A stretch of 64,000 bases of DNA from positions 124,001 to 188,000 of the forward strand of contig NZ_BBRN01000005.1 of the NCBI RefSeq assembly GCF_002090175.1, read 5' to 3'. The translations under genes and the position numbers were made by a program. Below, piece after piece: positions 43,741 to 54,590 of the stretch; position 1 is the first letter of the stretch, and each line of letters begins with the position of its first letter. The notes under the pieces were generated by a model. The model had not been told where the DNA came from. It saw only the letters and a list, made by a program, of their open reading frames with translations, and ran no database searches. The DNA is from Demequina sp. NBRC 110057. Lineage in GTDB: Bacteria > Actinomycetota > Actinomycetes > Actinomycetales > Demequinaceae.

Positions 43741-44055
43741 ATGGCTTGGGTCGTTCTCGTGATCTCGGGAGTCCTGGAGGCAGTCTGGGCGACGGCGTTG
43801 GGGAAGTCCGAGGGCTTTTCCCGCCTCGCCCCCACCATCACCTTCCTCGTGGCGCTCGTCGCGTCGATGGGCGGGCTCGCGTACGCGATGCGCACCCTCC
43901 CCGTGGGCACGTCGTACGCCATCTGGGTGGGCATCGGCGCGGCGCTGACCGTCGGCTACGCGATGGCGTCGGGCGCGGAGGCCGCCTCCATCACCAAGAT
44001 CCTGCTGATCCTGGGCATCGTGGGCTGCGTCGTGGGGCTCAAGGTCCTGCATTAG
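43741..44055 (+). CDS. gdx: SMR family guanidinium exporter (Gdx/SugE)
   Basis: 104-residue four-helix small multidrug resistance protein. Its N-terminus MAWVVLVISGVLEAVWATAL with the central Glu in helix 1, and GTSYAIWVGIGAALT in helix 3, fit the Gdx (SugE) subgroup that exports guanidinium in exchange for protons, not the EmrE subgroup. A guanidine-III riboswitch directly upstream supports this. Inserted between deoC and add of the nucleoside block. Confidence 0.9.
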   Translation: MAWVVLVISGVLEAVWATALGKSEGFSRLAPTITFLVALVASMGGLAYAMRTLPVGTSYAIWVGIGAALTVGYAMASGAEAASITKILLILGIVGCVVGLKVLH

Positions 44056-44099
44056 CGGCGCGCCCCGAGCGGGCCCCGCGAGCGCCCCGCACCGGCACC

Positions 44100-44161
44100 G
44101 CCCTCGGCGCCCACTGGCGAACACCCAGAGACACGAGCGCGCCCTCGGCGTCCACTGGCGA
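44100..44161 (+). repeat. Direct repeat pair, 41-bp period
   Basis: GCCCTCGGCGCCCACTGGCG (44100-44119) recurs with one change at 44141-44160 in the 156-bp gap between gdx and add. No other function is seen in this gap. Confidence 0.55.
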
Positions 44162-44211
44162 GCGAGAAGCTCGCCCGGGGGCGCCGGGGCGCGCCGGGCA
44201 CTGCAGACGAG

Positions 44212-45279
44212 TTACTCGCCGAAGCCGTAGGCCTCGAGGATGGTCTCGGCCAGGTCGCCGCGCTCCTCGTACGGGAGGAAGGCGCCCCAGGCGGCGGTCA
44301 GCGTCGCCTCGAGCAGGTCCTCCTTGGTCCAGCCGGCCTCGACGAGCACGCCGAATTCGCCCGACATGGACACGCCGGAGACCAGGCGGTTGTCGGTATT
44401 GATCGTCACGGCGAAGCCGAGGTCGCGCAGCGTGTGCATGGGGTGGTCCTCGATCGAGGAGGCCGCGCCGGTCTGCACGTTGGACGTGGGGCAGCACTCG
44501 AGCGGGATCTGCTGGTCCACCGCGTGGCGGGCGACGAGGCCGAGCGAGGGCTCCTCGCCGTCGAAGTCCTCGATGTCCTCGTGGATGCGCACGCCGTGGC
44601 CGATGCGCCTGGCGCCCTGGAACAGCGCGTCACCCACGGAGTCCGCTCCGTCGGCCTCGCCAGCGTGGATCGTCACGGGGAAGTGGGCGGCGCGCAGCGC
44701 GGCGAACGCTGGCGCGTGGTTGTCGGCCGGGAAGCCGTTCTCGGGGCCGGCGATGTCGAAGCCGACGCAGCACTTGTCGCGGTTGACGATGGCGAGCGCG
44801 GCAATCTCGGGCGAGCGGTCAAGGTGACGCATCGCGTCGAGGATCGCGCCCACGCGAATGGTGTTGCCCGCCTCGGCGGCCTCGGCGATGCCCTCCTCGA
44901 TGCCGGCCTGCACCGCCTCGACGACCTCCTGGAGGTCGAGGCCGCCGGACACGTGCTGCTCGGGGGCGTAGCGCAGCTCGGCGTAGATGACGCCGTCGGC
45001 GGCGAGGTCCACTACCGCCTCGCGGGCCACGCGGCGCAGGTTGGTAGCCGTCTGCATCACGACGGTGGTGTGCGCGAAGGCCTCGAGGTAGCGCACCAGG
45101 TCACCCGAGTTGGCGTTGCTGGCGAAGATCTGGGCAAGCTCGGCCGGGTCGGTCGAGGGAAGCTCGTGGCCGATCTCGGCGGCGAGCTCGATGAGGGTCG
45201 ACGGGCGCAGGCCGCCGTCGAGGTGGTCGTGCAGCAGGACCTTGGGAAGGGCGACGATCTCGTCGTGGGTGAGGGTCAT
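44212..45279 (-). CDS. add: Adenosine deaminase
   Basis: 355-residue zinc amidohydrolase converting (deoxy)adenosine to (deoxy)inosine, the substrate for PunA. Zinc ligands H17/H19 in LLHDHLDGG, HAGEADG with the next zinc His and general-acid region, HGVRIHED, PTSNVQTGA and the metal Asp in TINTDNR. Last gene of the minus-strand nucleoside operon, 40 bp after the C39-like gene. Confidence 0.93.
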   Translation of the reverse strand: MTLTHDEIVALPKVLLHDHLDGGLRPSTLIELAAEIGHELPSTDPAELAQIFASNANSGDLVRYLEAFAHTTVVMQTATNLRRVAREAVVDLAADGVIYAELRYAPEQHVSGGLDLQEVVEAVQAGIEEGIAEAAEAGNTIRVGAILDAMRHLDRSPEIAALAIVNRDKCCVGFDIAGPENGFPADNHAPAFAALRAAHFPVTIHAGEADGADSVGDALFQGARRIGHGVRIHEDIEDFDGEEPSLGLVARHAVDQQIPLECCPTSNVQTGAASSIEDHPMHTLRDLGFAVTINTDNRLVSGVSMSGEFGVLVEAGWTKEDLLEATLTAAWGAFLPYEERGDLAETILEAYGFGE

Positions 45280-45319
45280 GGCACCAGGCTAACGGCGCGC
45301 ACCCACATTCGACGCGACG

Positions 45320-46327
45320 TCAGCGCTTGCGGGCGCGCGGCAGGACCATCCAGCACACGCGCGTCCAGTGCCCGAGGGCCGGCTCCTTGGCCCCACCCCC
45401 GTACACGCGGTCGACCGCCAGCGGCAGCACGCGCCCGGACGACGGCTCGTACACCTCGAAACCCGCCTCGCTGCGCGCGGTCAGCAGCACCACGTGACGC
45501 GGCACCACCTGGTCGAGCCCGCTGGCGGAGTCACCTCCCGTGTACACGGGCACCGGGATGCCGTCCCTCAGTGCGGCCGATGCGTGGGCGACTGCGGCGG
45601 CGACGCGCTCCCCGTCGGTGTCGTCCACGATGGCCCCGCGGAACCGCAGCCCGGCGAAGCGGGTCGCGTTGTCGACGCGCCACGGCGGCGTGCCGTACGC
45701 GCGCGGCCACGGCAGCGGGCCGAGCGCCCCGTGGGTCGCCTCGCGGTGAAGGACGCGCTGCAGCGACTGCCAGCGCTCCTCGATGGTGCGGGCGCCGATC
45801 TCGAGCGCGGCAGCACACTCGGGCGGAAGGTGGTCACCAAGCGACCGCCCGGTCGCGACCCAGGCCGCGACGAAGGGGTCGCCCGTCATCAGCATCATCG
45901 CCATCACGGCGGCTCCGCAGGTGGTCTGGTCCACCTGCACGGCGCGGATGGCGCCAAATCTCACGGAGCCGATGCCGCTGCCGGCGGGGTGACGAATGGT
46001 CTCCTTCGCGGTGTCGGGAAGCCGGTGCCACGCCGCGGCGAGCGCCGCCACGGCGGTGAGCGGCGCGCCGCTCGCGGTGGCGCGCTCGATCACCGCTGCA
46101 TCGGCCCCCAACTCGCTGACGGCGGCCTCGAGCGCCTTGCGGTCCGCGGGTGAGGCGGCCGTGAGCCGGCGCGCGTGGACGCGCGCGAAGACGGTGTCAC
46201 CCTCGCCGCGGACGCCGCGCTGGGCGACCGCCGCGGCGTGCGCGACCCCGTCGGGGCGCGCCCATGCGGGGGTCGCGCCGAGCGCCTTCGATGCCTTCGC
46301 TGCGAGTGAGGTGAGGGTCCAGCCCAC
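45320..46327 (-). CDS. Putative papain-like (C39-like) cysteine peptidase
   Basis: 335 residues from GTG 46327, overlapping the deoA stop region by a few bases. The segment QVDQTTCGAAVMAMMLMTGD (Q131/Q134, C137) matches the Q...CGxA active-site pattern of papain-like C39-type peptidases, and VPRHVVLLTARSEAGFEVYEPSSG supplies the His (H278) with Glu294 where Asp is usual. The N-terminal 110 residues are helical, Ala-rich and unrecognised. No signal peptide: it should be cytoplasmic. Its place between deoA and add is unexpected; function unknown. Confidence 0.6.
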   Translation of the reverse strand: MGWTLTSLAAKASKALGATPAWARPDGVAHAAAVAQRGVRGEGDTVFARVHARRLTAASPADRKALEAAVSELGADAAVIERATASGAPLTAVAALAAAWHRLPDTAKETIRHPAGSGIGSVRFGAIRAVQVDQTTCGAAVMAMMLMTGDPFVAAWVATGRSLGDHLPPECAAALEIGARTIEERWQSLQRVLHREATHGALGPLPWPRAYGTPPWRVDNATRFAGLRFRGAIVDDTDGERVAAAVAHASAALRDGIPVPVYTGGDSASGLDQVVPRHVVLLTARSEAGFEVYEPSSGRVLPLAVDRVYGGGAKEPALGHWTRVCWMVLPRARKR

Positions 46328-46329
46328 CG

Positions 46330-47637
46330 TCAGATCGCCGACTCGACGCGGTCGAGGACGATGCGACGCTCGACAGGGCCGTCGCCAATGGCGATGGCGC
46401 CGTCTCCCCCGCACGCCTCGTCGAGGGCCGCAAGGCCGCGCGGCATGCGCGACTCGGTCTCGGTGTGAAGGGTGGCGATGACGTCGCCGGCCTTGACCGT
46501 CTCCCCCAGGGTCTTGTGGAGCATGACGCCCGCCGAGACCTGCACGGGGTCCTCCTTGCGCGCACGCCCGGCGCCCAGGCGCCACGCCGCGACTCCGAAG
46601 CCGAGCGCGTCGACGCGGGTGAGCACACCGTCGCGGTCCGCGCGGACCTCCTCGACGTGGGGGGCCTCGGGCATCTCGGCGTCCACGTCGCCGCCCTGGG
46701 CGGCGATCATGCGGCGCCACATGTCCATGGCGCGGCCATCACGCAGGGCCTCGGCAGGGTCAGCATCGGTGATGCCGGCGCCGGCCAACATCTCCTTAGC
46801 GAGGGCGACGGTCAGCTCGACAACGTCGGCGGGGCCGCCGCCGGCGAGCACGTCGAGCGACTCCTTGACCTCGTTGCCGTTGCCGATGGCGTAGCCGAGC
46901 GGGGTCGACATGTCGGTCAACAGCGCGGACGTGCGCACGCCGGCATCGGCGCCAAGGTTCACCATGGTCTCGGCAAGCTCGCGAGCCTGGTCGATGTCCT
47001 TCATGAACGCGCCGGAGCCGACCTTGACGTCGAGCACGAGCACGCCGGTGCCCTCCGCGATCTTCTTCGACATGATCGAGGACGCGATGAGCGGGATCGC
47101 CTCCACGGTGCCAGTGACGTCGCGCAGCGCGTACAGCTTCTTGTCGGCGGGAGCCAGTCCCGACCCGGCCGCGCAGATCACAGGACCCACCTCGCGCAGC
47201 TGCGCGTGCATCTCCTCATTGCTGAGCGCCGCGCGCCAGCCGGGGATCGACTCGAGCTTGTCGAGCGTGCCGCCGGTGTGGCCGAGGCCACGGCCCGACA
47301 ACTGGGGAACGGCCACTCCGTACACGGCGACCAGCGGTGCCAGCGGAAGCGTGATCTTGTCTCCCACGCCGCCGGTGGAGTGCTTGTCCGCGGTGGGCCT
47401 GCCCAGGCCGGAGAAGTCCAGGCGCTCGCCGGTGGCGATCATGGCGGCCGTCCAGCGCGCGATCTCGGCGCGCGACATTCCGCGCTGCAGGATCGCCATG
47501 GCGAGCGAGCTCATCTGCTCGTCGGCCACGACGCCGCGGGTGTAGGCGTCGACCACCCAGTCGATCTGGTCGTCGCTCAGGGTGCCGCCGTCGCGCTTGA
47601 CGCGGATGACGTCCACGGCATCGTGTCGCTCGGTCAC
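46330..47637 (-). CDS. deoA: Thymidine phosphorylase
   Basis: 435-residue pyrimidine-nucleoside phosphorylase. Phosphate and nucleoside site: ADKHSTGGVGDKITLPLAPL, QLSGRGLGHTGGTLDKLESI, DVTGTVEAIPLIASSIMSKK and the Lys-rich VLDVKVGSGAFM. GTG 47637 overlaps the cdd stop (GTGA). Splits thymidine and deoxyuridine (the latter from Cdd) into base and deoxyribose 1-phosphate. Confidence 0.93.
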   Translation of the reverse strand: MTERHDAVDVIRVKRDGGTLSDDQIDWVVDAYTRGVVADEQMSSLAMAILQRGMSRAEIARWTAAMIATGERLDFSGLGRPTADKHSTGGVGDKITLPLAPLVAVYGVAVPQLSGRGLGHTGGTLDKLESIPGWRAALSNEEMHAQLREVGPVICAAGSGLAPADKKLYALRDVTGTVEAIPLIASSIMSKKIAEGTGVLVLDVKVGSGAFMKDIDQARELAETMVNLGADAGVRTSALLTDMSTPLGYAIGNGNEVKESLDVLAGGGPADVVELTVALAKEMLAGAGITDADPAEALRDGRAMDMWRRMIAAQGGDVDAEMPEAPHVEEVRADRDGVLTRVDALGFGVAAWRLGAGRARKEDPVQVSAGVMLHKTLGETVKAGDVIATLHTETESRMPRGLAALDEACGGDGAIAIGDGPVERRIVLDRVESAI

Positions 47638-48035
47638 TTGGCCTTCTCCAGATCCTCCGGCCCGAACGCGCCGGGCAGGAACTCGTCCATCGTCATGATT
47701 CCCGCCGCGGTCTCGACCAGCAGCGAGCGGCCGCCGTGCTCGAAGAGCAGCTGACGGCATCGGCCGCACGGGGCGAGCACCTCGCCGTCGCCGCCCACAC
47801 ACGTGAAGGCGACAAGGCGGGAACCCGCGCCGTCGGTGTGGAGCTTGGACACCAGCGCGCACTCGGCGCACAGGGTCAGCCCGTACGACGCATTCTCGAC
47901 GTTGGCGCCGATGACGACCTGGCCGGTGTCGGTCAGCGCCGCCACGCCCACGGGGAAGTGCGAGTACGGGACGTACGCGCGGGTCGAGGCCTCGCGGGCC
48001 GCGGCGCGCAGGCCATCCCAGTCAATCTCGGGCAC
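47634..48035 (-). CDS. cdd: Cytidine deaminase
   Basis: 133-residue tetrameric-type CDA. Zinc site with three cysteines: CAECAL (C and catalytic Glu) and PCGRCRQLLFE; substrate loop VENASYGLTL. GTG 48035 chosen with AGAAGG upstream. Feeds uridine and deoxyuridine to DeoA or related phosphorylases. 11 bp from nupC. Confidence 0.93.
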   Translation of the reverse strand: MPEIDWDGLRAAAREASTRAYVPYSHFPVGVAALTDTGQVVIGANVENASYGLTLCAECALVSKLHTDGAGSRLVAFTCVGGDGEVLAPCGRCRQLLFEHGGRSLLVETAAGIMTMDEFLPGAFGPEDLEKAK

Positions 48036-48046
48036 AGCAGACCTTC

Positions 48047-49342
48047 TTACTTCTTGTACGGGGTGCCCTCGGCGGCCGGCGGGCGCGAGTGTCCCACCAG
48101 TCCGGCGACGGCAAAAATGGTCGCGAGGTACGGGAACATCGCGAGGAACTGCGAGGGGATGTCGGAGCCGATGATGCCCAGCTGCACGCGCAGCGCGTCG
48201 GCGAAGCCGAACAGCAGCGCCGCGGCGAGGGCGCCGCGCGGGCTCCAGCGGCCAAGGATCATCGCGGCCAGCGCGATGTAGCCCTTGCCTGCCGTCATCT
48301 CCTTGCCGAAGGCCAGGCCGGACGCGACGGTGAAGAACGCGCCGCCAAGGCCGGCGATTGCGCCGCCCAGGATGGTGTTGCGCACGCGGGTGCGGTTGAC
48401 CTTGATGCCGACCGTGTCGGCGGCCTTGGGGTGCTCGCCGACGGCGCGCACGCGCAGGCCCCAACGCGACTTGAACAGCATGATCTGGAACACGATGACG
48501 ACGACATACATCGTGTAGACCAGCAGGTTCTGGTCGAACAGCACCGGGCCGATGACCGGGATGGTCGACAGCACTGGGATGGGCAGCGCCTCCAGCCCGA
48601 GCGACTGGTTGAGCTCGGGGTTGTCCGACATCACTGTCGAGAAGAAGAAGCTGGTGAGGCCCACGACGAGCATGTTCAGCACCACGCCGACCACGATCTG
48701 GTTGACCCAGTACTTGGTGGCGAAGATGGCGAGGATCGCTCCCACGAGGGCGCCGGCGAGGGGCGCGGCGATGAGGCCCACGTAGGCGTTGCCCACCATC
48801 GACGCGACGAGGGCGGCGAAGAAAGCTCCGGCCAGGAGCTGACCCTCGATAGCGATGTTGATGATGCCCGAGCGCTCGCACAGCGTGCCGGCGAGGGCAC
48901 CGAAGATGAGCGGGACGGCGAGGAACAGCGCCGAGGTCAGCAGTCCGGTGATCTGGATGTTGGTGCTGTCGCGACCGGCACCCGCCCAGGTGAGCAGGGC
49001 GCCCATGACGGCCATGCCATAGACGATGGGGAGCCAGATGCCGGGCTTGCGGTAGCGGTTCGCGAGGTAGGCCGCGTAGCCAGCGAGGGCGAGAGCGACC
49101 ACCGACAGCAGGATTGCCGCGAGCTTGGAGGGCACCGTGGCAGTCGGCAGGTGGACGAAGTCGGAGCTGGTGGCCACCGAGAACGTGGTTTGCGTGCCGG
49201 ACGGGGTGCCGATGCCGAACACCAGCAGCGAGATGACGGCGACCACGGCGAGGCCGATGGGCCCCTTCCACGACTTGGTGCGCAGCACCTCCTCGGGGAG
49301 GGCGTCGCTGGGGGCGCCGGGGGTGACGGTCGTGGTGGTCAT
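48047..49342 (-). CDS. nupC: Nucleoside ABC transporter permease
   Basis: 431-residue permease of the BPD_transp_2 type. About ten helices; characteristic LCERSGIINIAIEGQLLAGAF and RAVGEHPKAADTVGIKVNRTR loops. Overlaps nupB (ATGA). Imports nucleosides with NupB, NupA and BmpA. Confidence 0.88.
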   Translation of the reverse strand: MTTTTVTPGAPSDALPEEVLRTKSWKGPIGLAVVAVISLLVFGIGTPSGTQTTFSVATSSDFVHLPTATVPSKLAAILLSVVALALAGYAAYLANRYRKPGIWLPIVYGMAVMGALLTWAGAGRDSTNIQITGLLTSALFLAVPLIFGALAGTLCERSGIINIAIEGQLLAGAFFAALVASMVGNAYVGLIAAPLAGALVGAILAIFATKYWVNQIVVGVVLNMLVVGLTSFFFSTVMSDNPELNQSLGLEALPIPVLSTIPVIGPVLFDQNLLVYTMYVVVIVFQIMLFKSRWGLRVRAVGEHPKAADTVGIKVNRTRVRNTILGGAIAGLGGAFFTVASGLAFGKEMTAGKGYIALAAMILGRWSPRGALAAALLFGFADALRVQLGIIGSDIPSQFLAMFPYLATIFAVAGLVGHSRPPAAEGTPYKK

Positions 49343-50552
49343 GCCGCCACCTCCTTCTCGTGGGCGGGGGCCGGCAGGCGGAAGATCGACCTGACGAGCG
49401 GGGGCGCCGCGATGAACAGCACGATGGTCGCCTGGATGACAAACACGATGTCGACGGGGAGGCCGGCCTGGACTTGCAGGGTGGGCCCGGACGCCTTGAG
49501 CCCGCCGAACAGAATCGCTGCCATGACGGTGCCGAGGGGCCGCGAACGGCCCAGGAGCGCGACGGTGATGGCATCGAAGCCGATCGATCCGGCGACGTCG
49601 AGCGTCAGGTTCTTCTCGGTGCCGAGCACCTGGGCGGAGCCCGCGAGTCCGGCGAGCGCGCCGGCGACCACCATGACGAGCACGGTGCCCTTCGCAACGT
49701 TCATTCCAGCGGTACGCGCCGCGCGCGGGTTGGCTCCCACGGCACGGAACTCGAAGCCGAGCGTCGAGCGCTCCATCAGCCACCACACTCCGCCGGCGCA
49801 CGCGAGCGCGAGTACGAAGCCCCAGTGCAGCGGGAACTGGTCGCCCAGCAGCAGCGGATACTGCGCGTTGGTGTCGACTGTGGGCGAGATCGGGTTGTCC
49901 TGGCCCTCGCGCTGGAAGGCCTCGAGCGACAGCAGGTAGCTCAGCAGGTTGAGCGCCACGTAGTTGAGCATGATCGTGACGATCACCTCGTGGGCGCCGG
50001 TCTTGGCCTTGAGGATGCCGGGGATGAAGCCCCAGATCGCGCCGCCGAGCGCGCAGCCGATGATCGCGACCAGGAGGTGCAGGCCCACGGGCAGGTGCCA
50101 GGCGAAGCCGACCCAGCCGCCGAGCGTGGCACCGATGATGATCTGGCCCTGGGCGCCGATGTTGAACATGCCGGCACGGAAGCCGATGCCGAGGCCGAGG
50201 CCCGCGAAGATCAGCGGCGTGGCCTGCGTCAGGGTCTGAGTGAACGGCTTGATCTGGCCCGCGAACGAGTCCACGTTCGAGTTGTAGATCGCGCCCTGGA
50301 ACATCGCGGTGTAGGCGCCGGACACTGCCTCCCAGATCGCGGACAGCGTGTCACCCGGGCGGGAGAAGAAGTAGGCCGATGCTGCACGCACCTCCTCGTC
50401 GGCGAAGGCGATGAGGATCGCGCCGATGAGCATCGATGCCACGATCGCCATGATGACGACGAGGGTCGAGCTCTCGAGGATCTCGCGAAGCACCTGCTGG
50501 GCGCGGCTGGGGGTCTGCGGCTTCTGCGGCGCCGCGGCCTCGGTCGTGGCGC

Positions 50553-50556
<4 letters not shown>
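49339..50556 (-). CDS. nupB: Nucleoside ABC transporter permease
   Basis: 405-residue permease, second of the pair, with GFRAGMFNIGAQGQIIIGAT and EFRAVGANPRAARTAGMN loops equivalent to those of nupC. A long N-terminal cytoplasmic tail (EAAAPQKPQTPSRAQQVL). GTG start overlaps the nupA stop (GTGA). Confidence 0.88.
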
Positions 50557-52070
<1,514 letters not shown>

Positions 52071-52125
52071 GCCTGTCGTCCCTTCCGTGGCCGCGCCACC
52101 GCGGCCGTCCTTTGCAAGTCAAGCA

Positions 52126-52161
52126 CGAGGGGCGTGCCGCGTCCACGCGGCACGCCCCTCG
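52126..52161 (-). repeat. Intercistronic hairpin after bmpA
   Basis: Perfect 16-bp inverted repeat CGAGGGGCGTGCCGCG with its complement over a 4-nt loop TCCA, 36 bp downstream of bmpA and 56 bp upstream of nupA. Strong enough to act as a partial terminator that lowers nupA-C relative to bmpA. Confidence 0.7.
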
Positions 52162-52196
52162 CGAGATGGGGGGTCAGTCCCCCTGGTACTGCTGGA

Positions 52197-53285
52197 TTAC
52201 TCGGCGGCGCCGGAGGCCTCGATGTCGCCGGCGATGATGCCAGCCGAGATCTCGTCGAGCTCCGCGAGCACGTCGTCGGAGACGGTGCCCTCGGCGAAGT
52301 CCGCCACGCCCACGCCCTCGTTCTCGAGCGTGCCCACGTAGGGCTCGGCCGAGAAGCCGTCGGTGATGGTGGCGTCGATGGTGTCGTACACCGAGTTCGC
52401 GATGTTCTTCAGCACCGAGGTGAAGACGATGTCCGAGTACTCGGGGGCGGTGGCGGTCCAGTCGGAGTCCACACCGATCAGCCAGGAGTCACCGGCGGCC
52501 TGGATGGCCGACGCGGCGCCGAGGCCCACGGGACCGGCGACGGGCATGATGATGTCCGCACCCTGGTCGAGCTGGCCCTGAGCGAGGTTCTTACCCGCGG
52601 GCTGGTCGTCGAAGTTGCCCGAGAACGAGTCCATGCCGAGCACCGAGACGTCGCCGTCGTTCTGCTCGTTGAAGTACTCCACACCGGCGTTGTAGCCGTC
52701 CATGAAGATGGTCACGGACGGGATATCCATGCCACCGAAGGTGCCGACGGTGCCGGTGCCGGTGGCCGAGGCGGCCGCGTAGCCGGCGAGGAACGCCGCC
52801 TCGTCCGTCTCGAACGTGATGGGCTTGATGTTCGGCGCATCGGTGGTGCCGTCGAAGTCGTTGTCGGCGAGGTCATCGATGATCGCGTAGGACACGTCGG
52901 GGTTGGCCAGTGCCGACTCGACGGTGGCCTGGCTCAGCAGGAAGCCGACGGTGATGATGAGGTCACAACCCGCGGCGACCTGCGCCTCGAGGTTGGGGCC
53001 GTAGTCGGAGTCCGAGGTGGACTCGGCCTGCGCCTTGGTGATGCCGAGCTCGTCGACGGCGCGCTCGAGGCCCTCGTAGGCCGACTGGTTGAAGGACTTG
53101 TCGTCGAAGCCGCCGGCGTCGGAGACCATGCAGGCCATGTAGTCGACGGACTCGGCGGGAGCGGCGGACTCGGACGTGCCCGAGGTGGCGGACTCGCTGG
53201 TCTCGTCCTCGGGGGCCGAGGCGCACGCGGCGAGCGCGAGCGCGGACACGGCGGCGAGGGCGCCGACACGGATCGTGGTCTTCAT
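52197..53285 (-). CDS. bmpA: BMP family nucleoside-binding lipoprotein
   Basis: 362-residue basic-membrane-protein-type binding protein. Lipobox ALAAC after a short basic start, acidic Ser/Glu spacer, then ACMVSDAGGFDDKSFNQSAYEG, the family signature, and SWLIGVDSDWTATAPE and FTSVLKNIANSVYDTI. Binds nucleosides for NupABC. Start ATG 53285 rather than the longer frame, because the signal peptide begins there. Confidence 0.92.
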   Translation of the reverse strand: MKTTIRVGALAAVSALALAACASAPEDETSESATSGTSESAAPAESVDYMACMVSDAGGFDDKSFNQSAYEGLERAVDELGITKAQAESTSDSDYGPNLEAQVAAGCDLIITVGFLLSQATVESALANPDVSYAIIDDLADNDFDGTTDAPNIKPITFETDEAAFLAGYAAASATGTGTVGTFGGMDIPSVTIFMDGYNAGVEYFNEQNDGDVSVLGMDSFSGNFDDQPAGKNLAQGQLDQGADIIMPVAGPVGLGAASAIQAAGDSWLIGVDSDWTATAPEYSDIVFTSVLKNIANSVYDTIDATITDGFSAEPYVGTLENEGVGVADFAEGTVSDDVLAELDEISAGIIAGDIEASGAAE

Positions 53286-53449
53286 GAGAAATTCCTCACT
53301 TGTCGTGCCTGTAGGGGTACGCCAGGCTGGTGCGTTGTCGCCCATGCTACGGCCGGTTATGTTTCGGCGCGGCGCGCCTGTGTTGCGTTCAGGCTACGGT
53401 TCGGTATCAATCCGTCCTGGTAACGGGGACACGCCACGGCATCACCGCA

Positions 53450-54538
53450 TCACCCGGGAAGCGCGACGTCCTTCACGCGCTGCGCGGCGGGGCGCCGCGT
53501 CACCAGGATCGCCTCGTCGGTCTCGACCACCACGGCATCGGCGATCCCCACGACGGCGAGCGGCTTGGTGCCGCCCACGACCACCGCACCGTCGGCGTCC
53601 ACGAGCGACACCGGCGACGTGCGGCCGATGCGGATGGCACCGTCGTCCCCCGCCGTCAACAGAGAGGCGAGCGAGTCGAAGTCGCCCACGTCGTGCCAGG
53701 GGAAGTCACCGGGCACCATCGCCACGCCGCCCTCGGCCGCGACGGGCTCGGCGATCGCGTGGTCGATAGCGATCTTGGTCAGGGTGGGCCACACACGCGC
53801 CAGCACGTCGTCGCGCTCGGGGCTGTCCCACGCTGCGGCGATCTCCCGCACGCCGGTGGCGAGAGTCGGCTGGAGACGCGACAGGTGCGCCAGCAGCACC
53901 GAGGTGGACACCACGAACATTCCCGCGTTCCACGAGTAGCCCCCCTCCGCGAGCATCGCGGCGGCGGCCCCCTCGTCGGGCTTCTCCGTGAAGGCCTCCA
54001 CCGCAAAGGCGCCCGGCGCCTCGGCGAGACCCTGTCCCGCCTTGATGTAGCCGAACGCGCTCGAGGGGGCATCGGGCGTGATGCCGATGGTCACCACCTT
54101 TCCGGTGCGGGCGGCCACGACGGCGGTGCGCACCGCGGCGCGGAACGGCTCGGCCTCGGGGATGACGTGATCGGCGGCGAAGGACGCGAGGATCCGCTCG
54201 CCGTGACGAGCCTCGATGACCGCGGCCGCGAGCGCGATGGCGGCCATCGAGTCCCGCGGGCTCGGCTCGGCGATGATCGCATCGCGACCCAGGTCGGGAA
54301 GCTGCTCCGCCACGGCATCGGCGTGTCGAGCGCCCGTGACCACCACCACATCGGCCGTGAGCGGCGCGAGGCGCGCGACGGTGTCCTGGATCAGCGTGGC
54401 GCCGGAATCGAGGAGGTCGATGAGGAACTTGGGTCGCGTGGGCTGCGACAGGGGCCACAGGCGCGACCCCACACCCCCCGCGGGCACGACGGCGACAAGA
54501 TCGTGTACGAAATCATTGGGGGTGGCCTCAGCGGTCAT
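53450..54538 (-). CDS. manC: Mannose-1-phosphate guanylyltransferase
   Basis: 362-residue nucleotidyltransferase making GDP-mannose from mannose 1-phosphate and GTP. AVVPAGGVGSRLWPLSQPTRPKFL is the GTP-binding signature, with IAEPSPRDSMAAIALAA, FTEKPDEG, YSWNAGMFV and PWHDVGDFDSLASLL. It lacks the C-terminal isomerase domain of bifunctional ManC. Divergent from sdhC; supplies mannosyl donors for envelope glycans. Confidence 0.9.
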   Translation of the reverse strand: MTAEATPNDFVHDLVAVVPAGGVGSRLWPLSQPTRPKFLIDLLDSGATLIQDTVARLAPLTADVVVVTGARHADAVAEQLPDLGRDAIIAEPSPRDSMAAIALAAAVIEARHGERILASFAADHVIPEAEPFRAAVRTAVVAARTGKVVTIGITPDAPSSAFGYIKAGQGLAEAPGAFAVEAFTEKPDEGAAAAMLAEGGYSWNAGMFVVSTSVLLAHLSRLQPTLATGVREIAAAWDSPERDDVLARVWPTLTKIAIDHAIAEPVAAEGGVAMVPGDFPWHDVGDFDSLASLLTAGDDGAIRIGRTSPVSLVDADGAVVVGGTKPLAVVGIADAVVVETDEAILVTRRPAAQRVKDVALPG

Positions 54539-54590
54539 GCGACCACATTAGGATGGGTCGCGGAATCCCGGAACCATCGAAGGAGTCTCC

